Shown: positions 8,554 through 16,829, counted from the first letter of the stretch. The stretch is 64,000 bases of DNA from Coriobacteriia bacterium (GCA_016938135.1 JAFGVD010000007.1:19857-83856); one strand, 5' to 3'. A program made the numbers and translations. Notes: generated from the letters alone by a model not told the origin.

Positions 8554-9824
8554 ACCCCCTGCAGACACCCCGCCTCGCGTTCTCCGCTGCGATCGTCGGC
8601 TACGGCGGGGCGCCCATCGTGCGCGGGGTCGATCTTGAGGTTGCCGCGGGAAGCTTCGTGGGTCTTGTGGGACCTAACGGTGCGGGCAAGTCCACGCTGC
8701 TGCGGTCCGTGACGGGTGCTGCCGATCTTCTCTCGGGCTCCGTCACCCTGGACGGGGAGTCCGTGGCGCGCATGTCGGCCAAAGAGCGCGCCCGCTCGGT
8801 AGGGGTCGTCCCGCAGACGCTACCGGTCGCGTTCGCCTTTGACGGCCGCTCGTTCGTGCAGATGGGGCGGCATCCGTGGCTGGGCAGGTTGCAGGACCTG
8901 ACGGACGAAGACCACGATATCGTCGAAGAAGTGATGGAGCTGACCGACACCGCCCGCTTCGCGCATGAGCGCGTGGACACGCTATCCGGCGGTGACCTGC
9001 AGCGTCTCACGGTCGCGCAAGCATTGGCGCAGCGCCCGCGGGTGCTTCTGCTTGATGAGCCGACCAGCCATCTGGACCTGAACCATCGCCTGCAGGTGCT
9101 TGACCTGGTGCGTCGTCTGGCCGATGACGGCATGGCGGTTCTCGCCGTGTTCCACGACCTGGACATCGCGGCGCGCTACAGCGACCGCATCGCTGTGGTC
9201 TCCGATGGCGAGATGATTCCTGCGCGGCCCCCCGAGCGCGCGCTTGAAGCCTCGGTGATCGAGTCGGTATTCGGGGTGAAGGCGGTCGTCCGCACCGACC
9301 CGGTCACCGGCACGCTTGCGATCACGCCGGTGGTGCGACGTGCGGATGTCGAGCGCCCGACACGCGGCAGGGTAGGGGTGGTGTGTGGCACGGGGACCGG
9401 CGCGGTGTTGATGCGCAGTCTCGCGCTTCGAGGTGTTTCCGTCGCGGCGGGGGCCCTCAACTGCGGTGACGTCGATCAGGCGGTGGCGGTCACGCTGGGT
9501 GCAGACCACATCGATCTGCCGGCTTTCGGAGAGATGGCCCCGGAAGCGGAGCTTGCCGTCCGTCAGCGATACGCCGGTTGCAGCTGCGTTATCGTCGCTC
9601 CCACGCCGTTCGGCCGGGCGAACGTCGGCAATCTACGGGCGGCTCTCCAGAGCGGTGTACCTCTCATCCTCATGGGAGAGATGTCTGCCGAGAGGGACTT
9701 CTCGGGCGGTCAGGCGACCTCCCTGTGGGAGCAGGCCGTAGATGGCGGCGCTGTGCGGGTAGGAACCGACGCAGAGGCGCTGGATGCGGCGCTGGGTCTG
9801 TTGCGCGATGGTAGCGAGGAGTAG
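8550..9824 (+). CDS. btuD: Cobalamin ABC transporter ATPase with an extra C-terminal domain
   Basis: Residues 1-255 form a complete ABC ATPase: Walker A GPNGAGKST at 41-49, signature LSGGDLQR, and Walker B VLLLDEPTSHLD. This energises BtuC. Residues from about 265 to 424 are an extra domain of some 150 residues that begins RVGVVCGTGTGAVLMRSLAL, alternates beta-strand and helix patterns, and contains the loop APTPFGRANVGNLRAAL. It looks Rossmann-like. The plain BtuD or FepC type is about 260 residues, so this is a fusion. Some ABC ATPases for corrinoids carry a CbiZ amidohydrolase at this end, but I do not see clear similarity to it. The gene overlaps btuC by four bases. Confidence 0.88.
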   Translation: MNPLQTPRLAFSAAIVGYGGAPIVRGVDLEVAAGSFVGLVGPNGAGKSTLLRSVTGAADLLSGSVTLDGESVARMSAKERARSVGVVPQTLPVAFAFDGRSFVQMGRHPWLGRLQDLTDEDHDIVEEVMELTDTARFAHERVDTLSGGDLQRLTVAQALAQRPRVLLLDEPTSHLDLNHRLQVLDLVRRLADDGMAVLAVFHDLDIAARYSDRIAVVSDGEMIPARPPERALEASVIESVFGVKAVVRTDPVTGTLAITPVVRRADVERPTRGRVGVVCGTGTGAVLMRSLALRGVSVAAGALNCGDVDQAVAVTLGADHIDLPAFGEMAPEAELAVRQRYAGCSCVIVAPTPFGRANVGNLRAALQSGVPLILMGEMSAERDFSGGQATSLWEQAVDGGAVRVGTDAEALDAALGLLRDGSEE

Positions 9825-9827
9825 CTC

Positions 9828-10361
9828 ATGACAACTCAGGGACGGGTCGGCCGCGTGCAGGTCTATACCGGCGAAGGCAAGGGCAAGACCACCGCGGGTG
9901 TGGGACTCTGTGTCCGCGCTGCCGGCGCAGGGCTGCGCGTGCTCTTCTTGCAGTTCGTCAAGGGAGGACGCCGGAGCAGCGAACTCGATATGCTTGAGCG
10001 CATCGGCGTGGAAGTCGTGCGTCCGGCGCGCGCGTGGACCGGGCTTCTCAGCGGGGGACCCACCGAGGAGGACTACCGTTCGGTCGCGGAGGCGTGGGGT
10101 GTGGCCCGGGCGGCCATCACCGGTGGTGAGTACGATGTCATCGTTCTCGACGAGATCAACGTAGCGCTCGCCTACGACCTGTTGGAAATCGACCCCGTGC
10201 TGGCAGCTCTGGATTCCCGCCCGCTGCATGTGGAAGTGGTGTTCACAGGTAGGGGTGCGCCGGAAGGCCTGGCGCAGGTCGCAGACCTCATCACCGAGAT
10301 GGTCCCGCGCAAGCACTACTACGACGCGGGCGTGAACGCCCGTCTCGGAATCGAGTTCTAG
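9828..10361 (+). CDS. cobO: Cob(I)yrinic acid a,c-diamide adenosyltransferase
   Basis: The 177-residue protein is a CobA/CobO/BtuR-type corrinoid adenosyltransferase. It begins with the modified P-loop GEGKGKTTAG, in which ATP is bound in reversed orientation so that the adenosyl group is passed to cobalt. LFLQFVKGG and the DVIVLDEINVAL segment are also family features. It converts imported or precursor corrinoid to the adenosyl form, the ligand sensed by the riboswitch at the head of the operon. It starts three bases after the btuD stop and ends the operon; a convergent small gene follows. Confidence 0.93.
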   Translation: MTTQGRVGRVQVYTGEGKGKTTAGVGLCVRAAGAGLRVLFLQFVKGGRRSSELDMLERIGVEVVRPARAWTGLLSGGPTEEDYRSVAEAWGVARAAITGGEYDVIVLDEINVALAYDLLEIDPVLAALDSRPLHVEVVFTGRGAPEGLAQVADLITEMVPRKHYYDAGVNARLGIEF

Positions 10362-10389
10362 CGGGAGGGCGACCGCCCCGTCAGGGCAG

Positions 10390-10668
10390 TCAAGAGACCG
10401 GGATGTAGGGCGGCGGCGCGATGTAGTCCGGGCCCATCGGCGAAGCTGGTGTCGTGGCCTCGGCGCTCGCGATATCCGGCGCTGCAGTCTCTTCAGTAGC
10501 TGCAGTAGCTGCAGTAGCTTCAGTAGCTTCAGTCTCTTCAGTTGCCATGGCTTGTGTCGGCGCTGATTCCACAGGAATGGGCGGGAAGAGCATCCCGAAG
10601 TGCGCCGTGAGCAAGACGACGGACGTCAACATCGCTATGAGAGCCAGACTCATCACGCCGCGTACCAT
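10390..10668 (-). CDS. Small membrane-anchored or secreted protein with Thr/Glu/Ala repeats
   Basis: The 92-residue product has one N-terminal hydrophobic helix (about residues 4-26), then a Thr/Glu/Ala low-complexity segment of repeated three-residue units (TEA, TAA, TEE) and a proline-rich end. GGGAGG lies about six bases before ATG 10668. It looks like a signal anchor with an extended extracytoplasmic tail. I recognise no family. It is convergent with cobO and tandem with the MBL hydrolase gene. The repeats in its coding DNA make its length likely to vary between strains. Confidence 0.55.
   Translation of the reverse strand: MVRGVMSLALIAMLTSVVLLTAHFGMLFPPIPVESAPTQAMATEETEATEATAATAATEETAAPDIASAEATTPASPMGPDYIAPPPYIPVS
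10481..10545. repeat. Nine-base tandem repeat within a small gene
   Basis: Seven imperfect copies of a nine-base unit close to GCTTCAGTA or GCTGCAGTA run in tandem. In the coding (minus) strand they specify repeating Thr-Glu-Ala or Thr-Ala-Ala triplets, so changes in copy number keep the frame. Confidence 0.8.
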
Positions 10669-10720
10669 CAGATGCCTCCCTGACCGCCTGAGGTACCGTG
10701 CGCAAACCGCGTGCCAGGGG

Positions 10721-11524
10721 CTATCCGGAGCAGGTCACCGTGGTGTGCTGTGATGCGACGATGATCCTCGTGTCGGCTCCCAACCGGTGCACGCACGCTT
10801 CCAGCGTCTCGCGCACGATCTGGGGCCGGTTGTTCTGCTCCGAGAGGTGCACCGCGCATACGCTGCGCACTCCGCTTTCGATGAGTCGTTCAAGAACCAG
10901 GGCCGCATCGTCGTTCGACAGGTGTCCGGTAGCCGAGAGGATCCGGTTCTTCAAGAAGGCCGGGTAGGGGCCGGTTCTGACCATGTTCACGTCGTGGTTT
11001 GATTCCAGGCCCACCATCGAGCAGCTCTGAAGTACTTCGAGAGCGGCGGCCGGTACGTGCCCCGTGTCGCTCGCCAGGCCGAAACGCACGCCCCGAGCGT
11101 CTTCAAAGGCGTAGCCCACGGGCTCTACGGCGTCGTGACTTGTTCGGAACGCCCGGATCTTCAAGCTGCCTATCGTGAAGTCGTCGTCGGGGCGGATGCG
11201 CTCCATCACTTTGACGGCTGCCAGGTGGCTCGATCCCTCGATAGTGCCTGCCGTGGCCAGAACAGGCACGTCCAGGCACTTCGCTAATACTCGCACGCCG
11301 GCTACGTGATCCGAGTGTTCATGGGTGAGGAGGATGCCGCACACGTTGGCTTCGTCCACGCCCGCCTCGGCCATCCGGCGCCGTGTCTCCCGTGCCGAGA
11401 GCCCGGCGTCCACCAAGATGACTTCATCTGCCGAGCAGACCGCGATGCAGTTTCCGCGTGAGCCGGAGCCGAGGAACGCGATGTGGAACTCGCATCCGGT
11501 TTCAGGATGTTTGGATAGGGTCAT
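10721..11524 (-). CDS. MBL-fold metallo-hydrolase (YycJ/WalJ-like)
   Basis: The 267-residue protein carries the beta-lactamase-fold metal site HEHSDH at about residue 66, preceded by VDAGLSARETRRRM and followed by a SDTGHV segment with the bridging Asp and a His in the LESNHD region. The opening FLGSGSRGNCIAV is characteristic of the YycJ/WalJ group, proposed exonuclease or hydrolases linked in Firmicutes to cell-wall regulation. No ribosome-binding site precedes ATG 11524, but TACAAT ends six bases upstream, so a leaderless mRNA is likely. It is divergent from the small membrane-protein gene at 11596. Confidence 0.85.
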   Translation of the reverse strand: MTLSKHPETGCEFHIAFLGSGSRGNCIAVCSADEVILVDAGLSARETRRRMAEAGVDEANVCGILLTHEHSDHVAGVRVLAKCLDVPVLATAGTIEGSSHLAAVKVMERIRPDDDFTIGSLKIRAFRTSHDAVEPVGYAFEDARGVRFGLASDTGHVPAAALEVLQSCSMVGLESNHDVNMVRTGPYPAFLKNRILSATGHLSNDDAALVLERLIESGVRSVCAVHLSEQNNRPQIVRETLEACVHRLGADTRIIVASQHTTVTCSG

Positions 11525-11530
11525 GAGCGC

Positions 11531-11536
11531 ATTGTA
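11531..11536 (-). promoter_or_regulatory. Candidate -10 box for a leaderless MBL hydrolase transcript
   Basis: On the minus strand TACAAT ends six bases before the ATG of the MBL gene. Transcription starting about seven bases downstream would begin on the start codon. No good -35 hexamer is visible. Confidence 0.4.
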
Positions 11537-11555
11537 GCTGCATGCGCTCGGTGGG

Positions 11556-11561
11556 CATAAT
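11556..11561 (+). promoter_or_regulatory. Candidate -10 box for the membrane-protein gene at 11596
   Basis: CATAAT lies 34 bases before the start codon, with a weak TTGTAG -35 candidate 18 bases upstream at 11532-11537. That hexamer overlaps the divergent MBL promoter. Confidence 0.3.
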
Positions 11562-11595
11562 CAAACCTGTAGTCCCGTCTACTAAGGAGTGCTCG

Positions 11596-11955
11596 ATGGC
11601 AAAGGACCGCTGGTCGCTCAGGAACATCTATCTGTACCTCGTATGCTTGATCACGCTCATCATGGTGATCTTCTCGGTGGTCAACGTCGTTCGTGCAACG
11701 GTCGAGCTCGTCTATCCGGATCCCGGTTACTTCTATGAGATCCCCATTGAGAAGGGTGGCACCTCAGAACTGACCCAGGAGCAGATCGATCGTCAGAACG
11801 AGCAGCAGCGCCAGCAGTCTCAGCGTCAGGCGATCTTGAGTCTGGTTGGCGGCGCGGCACTTCTCGTTGTGGCGGGACCACTGTACGTCTATCACTGGCG
11901 CAAGATCGAGGTCGAGCACAGCGATACCACGCCGGACAAGACCGTCGGCGCCTGA
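11596..11955 (+). CDS. Small two-span membrane protein (DUF5671-like)
   Basis: The 119-residue protein has a hydrophobic segment at about residues 10-32 (LYLVCLITLIMVIFSVVNVV), a polar stretch rich in Gln, Glu and Arg, and a second hydrophobic segment at about 78-96. The N-terminal span and the following aromatic YPDPGYF resemble DUF5671-type small membrane proteins, which are often predicted as transporter-like helices; this match is by eye only. ATG 11596 is chosen because AAGGAG lies six bases before it. No function is known. It stands alone between divergent and downstream genes. Confidence 0.65.
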   Translation: MAKDRWSLRNIYLYLVCLITLIMVIFSVVNVVRATVELVYPDPGYFYEIPIEKGGTSELTQEQIDRQNEQQRQQSQRQAILSLVGGAALLVVAGPLYVYHWRKIEVEHSDTTPDKTVGA

Positions 11956-12025
11956 CAGGAATTGATCGCCCGGCGCCTGGTCGTCACCGATCACCTGTAC
12001 ACCACGAGAGCAGAGGAGACATTTC

Positions 12026-12271
12026 ATGGCCGTCAAGCTGTTCGCGCTTTCTACGTGCCCGTACTGCCGGATGACGCGCAAGTACCTCGAGGACAATGAC
12101 GTCGAGTTCGACCTTCTGGAGGTCGACTTGCTCGAGGGGCAGGAGCGCACGGACGCGATCGCCGAGGTGAAGGAGCTCTCCGGCGGGACATCGTTTCCCG
12201 TAGCGGTGATCGATGACGAGGTGATCGTGGGCTTCAACAAGAAGAAGATCAGGGAGATGTTGAGTCTATGA
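12026..12271 (+). CDS. Glutaredoxin-like protein with CPYC active site
   Basis: The 81-residue protein is a single thioredoxin-fold domain with the dithiol motif CPYC at residues 10-13, a cis-Pro loop in GGTSFPVAVID, and the conserved GFN near the C-terminus. It belongs to the short NrdH/glutaredoxin-like group found in actinobacteria and archaea. It overlaps the following FTR-beta/Rieske gene by four bases (ATGA). This tight pairing suggests that the downstream iron-sulfur protein reduces it, or that both act on the same disulfide targets. The electron donor is not shown by the sequence. Confidence 0.9.
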   Translation: MAVKLFALSTCPYCRMTRKYLEDNDVEFDLLEVDLLEGQERTDAIAEVKELSGGTSFPVAVIDDEVIVGFNKKKIREMLSL

Positions 12272-12942
12272 GCGGCAGCAGCACTCGTCCCGTCCGACGC
12301 AGGTTTCCCGAGGGGACAACCGCAGAGGATCTCAAGGAATACATGGCGCCGTTCGTGGCGACTCTCGGCTATAAGTTCAACACCGAGAGCGAGTTCGTCG
12401 ACGAGGTGCTGACCTCTGAGCTCGAGATCTTGGAGAAGACAGGTGACGTGTTCTGTCCGTGCAGGATCCGTACGGGAGACCCCAAAGAGGACGCGAAGAT
12501 CGTCTGCCCGTGCATCCCATTCTACCTGGAGCAGTTCGCGGCCATGCGTAAGTGTTGGTGCGGACTGTTCATCAGGACAGATGTTGATGACGGCGCCGAG
12601 CTTCTCGGCGTGATCGAGGAGCCGGAGCCGGGGTCGGCCGTAGACGTCCCGGTCTGCCGGGTTGAAGACCTCCCCGACGGTCAGGTGCGGCATGTGAAGA
12701 TCGGCAAGCAAGACATTGCCCTCGCTCGCGTGGGCGATGAGTATTTCGCCCTCTCAAACCTATGCCGGCATGCTTTCGGTCCGCTGTCCGACGGAATCCT
12801 CGACGGCTACTACGTGATGTGCCCTTGGCACGGTTGGCGCTATGACCTCCGAGACGGGACAACCGATCATCCCGACGCGGATGTGAGGACCTACGAGGTC
12901 ACGGTTTCTGATGGGTTCGTGCTGGTAAGAGCAGGATTGTGA
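12268..12942 (+). CDS. Ferredoxin-thioredoxin reductase catalytic-like domain fused to a Rieske domain
   Basis: Residues 1-110 match the catalytic (beta) chain of ferredoxin-thioredoxin reductase: CPCR at 63-66, CPC at 80-82 and CWCGLF at 96-101 supply the [4Fe-4S] ligands and the active disulfide. Residues 125-224 form a Rieske-type domain with Cys-x-His at 166/168 (CRH) and Cys-x2-His at 185/188 (CPWH), enough for a [2Fe-2S] cluster. FTR-beta proteins are normally free-standing, about 110 residues. The fusion would provide a built-in one-electron donor or relay. It overlaps the upstream glutaredoxin gene, which is the obvious candidate substrate. No signal peptide is visible, so it should be cytoplasmic. 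Confidence 0.88.
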   Translation: MSGSSTRPVRRRFPEGTTAEDLKEYMAPFVATLGYKFNTESEFVDEVLTSELEILEKTGDVFCPCRIRTGDPKEDAKIVCPCIPFYLEQFAAMRKCWCGLFIRTDVDDGAELLGVIEEPEPGSAVDVPVCRVEDLPDGQVRHVKIGKQDIALARVGDEYFALSNLCRHAFGPLSDGILDGYYVMCPWHGWRYDLRDGTTDHPDADVRTYEVTVSDGFVLVRAGL

Positions 12943-12969
12943 TGGGCAGTGGTCACCAGGGAGTTATGC

Positions 12970-12975
12970 TATATT
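12970..12975 (+). promoter_or_regulatory. Candidate -10 box for a leaderless cytochrome transcript
   Basis: TATATT ends eight bases before the ATG of the cytochrome gene, and there is no Shine-Dalgarno sequence in between. The first transcribed base would fall on or next to the start codon. No clear -35 hexamer is seen. Confidence 0.4.
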
Positions 12976-12983
12976 AAGCGCCA

Positions 12984-14258
12984 ATGAATGCGAATGATGA
13001 CAATCGGTACCTGGTGAACAGGCGGCGTACTAAAGGTCGTCTGTTTTGTCTGCGCTTCATCTTGCCCATAACCGTATCGGTCGTGATCGGTATCCTGCTC
13101 TCGGTGAACGCCTCTGAGGCCCAAGCGTTCGTCGAGCCCAATACTCTTGGTGGCAGCGGCTGTTCCTGTCATGACGTCCATGGCGACCCGAGCATCTTCA
13201 GCTCCGCCGGAGGGGACTGCGCATCTTGCCACGCTGCGTCGGACTCCAGCGGTTTCACGAGTGCCGAACCCAGCGGACCGCACGGGGGCTACACCACCAC
13301 GACCAGGAAGTGCGCAGTGTGCCATTCCGTACATGACGCCTCTGCGGATGGTGTCGTGTTGCTGCCGGCCGCGACTGTCGTCGATACCTGCTTCACCTGC
13401 CACGATGGAACGCAGGGCTGGGGGGTGTATGGCACGATCGAGGCTCGGGGTGGCACAGTTGGAGGAGGTCATTCGTACGGGTCTTCGACTTCGGTGCCTG
13501 GGGGAGACGCGTCCACGGGTGGCGCCGCCACGAGGGTGTTCAGCGGCCCGGGTGACACTTTGATATGTACCGACTGTCATAGCCCTCATGGCAGCTATCT
13601 GGTCCAGTCGTTCGTTGGCGAGCGCAACCGCGTGAGAACGACTGCATTCGATACAACTCCTGAGTCGTCTCGTCTCTTGCGCACGGAGCCCACAGGGGCG
13701 GCGTCACCGGTGACATCGTATGGCTCCGATTGGTGTCTTGGCTGCCACGCTGGGCGTGACTCCGGAGGAGTGGTGCACAACCATCCTGTCGAGAGTATAG
13801 GAACGGTAGCGGAACCATACACTTACGAGAATGTTGCAGTGCTCGACAGTGACGACGAGACCAGTGACACGGTGATCGGGCAGATGGGTGGCGTGACAGG
13901 GGCGCAGGAGCACGGTGGCTTCTACACGGTTTCCGGACGCAATCGCGGTTTCCTTATGCCTTATCCTCGTACTACCGGCATTGGCGGTCAGGACGGTCAT
14001 TACCCCATGTGCCAACAGTGCCACGAGGACTCACGAGATGCGGGTACGCTCGTTGGCGATGGTTCCACGGCTGACGCAGCGGGGTTCAGCGTCCCCTATG
14101 GTGACAGTGTTGGCTGGTCCGGCTCGGCGTGGGTGACAACGACTGCCGACAACCCTCGGTTCCAGAACTTTCCTCATGAAACGCAGAATGCGTATATGCT
14201 CGTGGAGACAGCCGACAACCTGTGCCTCAACTGCCATCCCGCCGCGCAGCTGCCGTAG
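12984..14258 (+). CDS. Secreted multiheme cytochrome c
   Basis: The 424-residue precursor starts with a basic region and a hydrophobic signal segment (about 21-42). Seven canonical heme sites follow: CASCH, CAVCH, CFTCH, CTDCH, CLGCH, CQQCH and CLNCH. An eighth, GCSCH, has only one residue between the Cys and is non-canonical. Several are followed by a short His-containing stretch (for example CTDCHSPHG, CAVCHSVHD) that could give distal ligands, as in doubled-CXXCH cytochromes. It should carry electrons outside the membrane. There is no ribosome site, so translation may be leaderless. No partner electron-transfer gene is adjacent. A strong inverted repeat follows the stop. Confidence 0.9.
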   Translation: MNANDDNRYLVNRRRTKGRLFCLRFILPITVSVVIGILLSVNASEAQAFVEPNTLGGSGCSCHDVHGDPSIFSSAGGDCASCHAASDSSGFTSAEPSGPHGGYTTTTRKCAVCHSVHDASADGVVLLPAATVVDTCFTCHDGTQGWGVYGTIEARGGTVGGGHSYGSSTSVPGGDASTGGAATRVFSGPGDTLICTDCHSPHGSYLVQSFVGERNRVRTTAFDTTPESSRLLRTEPTGAASPVTSYGSDWCLGCHAGRDSGGVVHNHPVESIGTVAEPYTYENVAVLDSDDETSDTVIGQMGGVTGAQEHGGFYTVSGRNRGFLMPYPRTTGIGGQDGHYPMCQQCHEDSRDAGTLVGDGSTADAAGFSVPYGDSVGWSGSAWVTTTADNPRFQNFPHETQNAYMLVETADNLCLNCHPAAQLP

Positions 14259-14306
14259 AGCCTGTTGGTAGCTGAGACAAGCGGTTGCCATAGGTCAATC
14301 ACGAAC

Positions 14307-14329
14307 AAGGGCGCCCACTGGGCGCCCTT
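14307..14329. terminator. Inverted repeat between convergent genes, likely terminator
   Basis: AAGGGCGCCC and GGGCGCCCTT form a perfect ten-base-pair stem with a three-base loop between the converging cytochrome and SPFH genes. There is no long T-run on either side, so it is a likely but not classical bidirectional terminator. Confidence 0.6.
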
Positions 14330-14354
14330 GGCACACTCCGGGAGAAGACTCGCG

Positions 14355-15281
14355 TTACTCGGTGGTCTTCTCTTTGAACAGCTCCGCGATGCCACCGATG
14401 CTGCCCATGATCCCGCTGACCTCCATGGGGAGGAACACCTTGTTCGCGGGCCCGTCCGCGATGGCCTTGAGGGCCTCGAGGTAACGGATGGCGATGAGGT
14501 CATTGGTGGGGTTGCCTTCGTGCACTGCGCTGAACACCGACTTGATAGCGAGTGCCTCACCCTCTGCCAGCGCGATCTTCTGGAACTTCTCGGCTTCGGC
14601 CACGTCCTTGATGGCCTGGGCCTTACCTTCGGCTTCAAGAATAGCAGCGCCCTTTGAACCCTCGGCACGCGTGATCGCGGCTTGCTTGTCACCGTCGGCT
14701 TCAAGGATCAGGGCACGACGGGTACGCTCGGCTTTCATCTGGCGGTGCATGGCCTCGGTGACATCCATCGGCGGCTCGATGCGCTGCAGCTCCACGCGTA
14801 CCACGCGTACGCCCCACTTGTCAGTGGCGTCGTCAAGAATCTGACGCAGCGCCGAGTTGATCTGCTCACGTGAGGTCAGCGACTCGTCAAGCTGCATCTC
14901 GCCGATGACGTTACGCAGGTTGGTCTGTGCCAGCTTGGTGGCGGCGATGTAGAAGTTGGCCACGTTGTAGACCAGTTTCACCGGGTCGGTCGCCTCGTAG
15001 TAGACGACTGCGTCCACGGTGACAACGACGTTGTCTTTGGTGATGACTTCTTGCGGGGGCACGTCGACGACGTTCTCGCGCATGTCCACCTTCGTCATCT
15101 TGTCGATGACCGGAATGATGATGGTTAGTCCGGAATCGACGGTGCGCTGATACTTGCCGAGACGTTCGACGAGACCTTTTTCATACGGTCGGACGATACG
15201 AATGCCAGCCATGGCGTAGAAGAACACCACGAATAGCACCACGGCGCCGAACACGACGGCAAACGCCGCTCCAGAATCCAT
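14355..15281 (-). CDS. SPFH/Band 7 membrane protein (paraslipin/QmcA-like)
   Basis: The protein has 308 residues. An N-terminal membrane helix (about 3-25) is followed by the Band 7 domain start [20 protein letters not shown], then the stomatin-type stretch ending in a long helical, Ala/Glu-rich coiled region with repeated [12 protein letters not shown] units. Such proteins form ring-like scaffolds on membranes. ATG 15281 is chosen, eight codons inside the longest frame, because AAGGGGG precedes it and it follows the NfeD stop by one base. SPFH and NfeD genes are commonly paired, and their products are thought to act together on membrane organisation or protein quality control. Confidence 0.9.
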   Translation of the reverse strand: MDSGAAFAVVFGAVVLFVVFFYAMAGIRIVRPYEKGLVERLGKYQRTVDSGLTIIIPVIDKMTKVDMRENVVDVPPQEVITKDNVVVTVDAVVYYEATDPVKLVYNVANFYIAATKLAQTNLRNVIGEMQLDESLTSREQINSALRQILDDATDKWGVRVVRVELQRIEPPMDVTEAMHRQMKAERTRRALILEADGDKQAAITRAEGSKGAAILEAEGKAQAIKDVAEAEKFQKIALAEGEALAIKSVFSAVHEGNPTNDLIAIRYLEALKAIADGPANKVFLPMEVSGIMGSIGGIAELFKEKTTE

Positions 15282-15282
15282 G

Positions 15283-15738
15283 TCAGTCCCCCTTCGTATC
15301 TGCAACTTCTACGGGCGTCACAACCAGGTGGGTGCCCTCGATGCGATCGATGATCACACGCGTGCCTACGGGAATGAGCTCTGTGGCAGGGGAGTCAGCA
15401 CGCCATTCTTCACGCTCGATGCGTATCCGACCTGCACCATCTCCTGGCTCGATGCCTTCGGTGACAGTGCCGATCTTGCCTACCAGGCGGTCGACATTCA
15501 CCTTCTGTGGCGGCTCATGAGTCACGCGGTCAGCGAAGCCCCGCAATCCGAACAGCAGCGCAATAGAGACGGCGAGAAACGCCGCCCACTGCCAGCCCAG
15601 GCTCAGGCCAAGGTAGTCCACAGCTGCCGCAGCAGCAGCGCCTATCCCGAACGGGAGCAGGAAGAAACCAGCCGTGAACATCTCGCCCACGATGAGAACC
15701 GCTGCCAGGCCGACCCACACCCAGAACCATGCGTCCAT
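15283..15738 (-). CDS. NfeD family membrane protein
   Basis: The 151-residue protein has two or three N-terminal hydrophobic segments (about 3-80) followed by a soluble OB-fold domain of some 60 residues beginning at [15 protein letters not shown] and ending with the family pattern [19 protein letters not shown]. This is the short NfeD form, without the ClpP-like protease domain. It lies directly upstream of and almost touches the SPFH gene, as in most genomes, so the pair probably forms one membrane complex. Confidence 0.9.
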   Translation of the reverse strand: MDAWFWVWVGLAAVLIVGEMFTAGFFLLPFGIGAAAAAAVDYLGLSLGWQWAAFLAVSIALLFGLRGFADRVTHEPPQKVNVDRLVGKIGTVTEGIEPGDGAGRIRIEREEWRADSPATELIPVGTRVIIDRIEGTHLVVTPVEVADTKGD

Positions 15739-15809
15739 TGCATCACACTCCCCGAGTGATCCGATAACTCGACACTAATCGTAAGGAGGCACTGAAGGAA
15801 GTGTGTACC

Positions 15810-16712
15810 CTAATTCGCGCTTTGTTCCTCGTCATCTCCGAGAGGAGACAGGCCCCGCTCGGCCGCCACAGCATCCAGGGCCAGCATGACGACTTCTTCA
15901 ACCATCGGATCCAACGCGAAGTCGAGTTCTTTCTCGAACGATACTTTGAGATAGCCGTTGCACGTCTTGCATGTGTGGATGCGATGGCCGGGGTCTTCCT
16001 GGTCGAACAGATACTCAAGACTCTCGGGTGTGCGCTCCCCGCATCTGGCACAGCGCAGTCGAGCGAAGATCCACTCTGCACGGCACAGGGGGCAGGAGAG
16101 CATGCGAACGCCGCCCTGTAGGTTTCCTTTGTCCAGAACCCGACCGAATGACGCAGGAGTGCCGCACACGGGGCACAGACCGGAGCTCCACCGGGTCCAG
16201 TCGAACTCCTTCAAGGGCTTGAGCGCCTTGGTTGCGCCCGCGGATATGAACGGAGTGATGGCGGTGGTCACAATGAACGAGTACGTGGACAGCGGGGCCG
16301 CACCGGCCTCTTTGGAGAGACGTGCATACATCAAGGATACGAACGAGTCGATTCCCTTGAGGACATCTTGGACCATTTCGTCTGTGACGGTGGACTCGAA
16401 GTCAGCCGCTTTGAGGGCGTCGGACTGTTCCAGGGGAAGACCGCCCTCTTCGGCGAGCAGATCCGCTACCGCACGCAACGCACTGCGCAGCGGAGCAACA
16501 GGGATGGACGGTGCAGACATGGCAAAGACTATGCGTCCTGACGCTAGGGCCTCTTCGATCTTGTCATTTTCGGGGGGCGTCCAGTCGAGTGCCTCTTGTG
16601 CGAAGGAGTCCTGGAGATTCCAGAGCTTCTCGAAGAAGGCGAGCGTCGGTGCGATGTCAGGTCGGATCTCGCTGTAACGCTGGATGGATTTCGAGCGCGG
16701 TGAAGGAGTCAC
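15810..16712 (-). CDS. fdhE: Formate dehydrogenase accessory protein FdhE
   Basis: The 300-residue protein shows four Cys-x2-Cys pairs in its C-terminal half: CPVCG, CPLC, CARCG and CKTC. This rubredoxin-like set is typical of FdhE, a cytoplasmic protein needed for activity of the exported formate dehydrogenase. The N-terminal half is helical. GGAGG six bases before GTG 16712 fixes the start. It is separated from the formate dehydrogenase operon by the two redox lipoprotein genes, which it diverges from. The distance suggests independent regulation. Confidence 0.92.
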   Translation of the reverse strand: MTPSPRSKSIQRYSEIRPDIAPTLAFFEKLWNLQDSFAQEALDWTPPENDKIEEALASGRIVFAMSAPSIPVAPLRSALRAVADLLAEEGGLPLEQSDALKAADFESTVTDEMVQDVLKGIDSFVSLMYARLSKEAGAAPLSTYSFIVTTAITPFISAGATKALKPLKEFDWTRWSSGLCPVCGTPASFGRVLDKGNLQGGVRMLSCPLCRAEWIFARLRCARCGERTPESLEYLFDQEDPGHRIHTCKTCNGYLKVSFEKELDFALDPMVEEVVMLALDAVAAERGLSPLGDDEEQSAN

Positions 16713-16829
16713 AGTGCCTCCATTTGGGTTGCCGGTTTGTGATTCTTACCCACTCACAGGGTACCGCAATGCCCCCTGAGGTACCAGCGCGCCTGCGCAT
16801 TCCGGTGTTCGGTCAAAACCTTCCATGGG

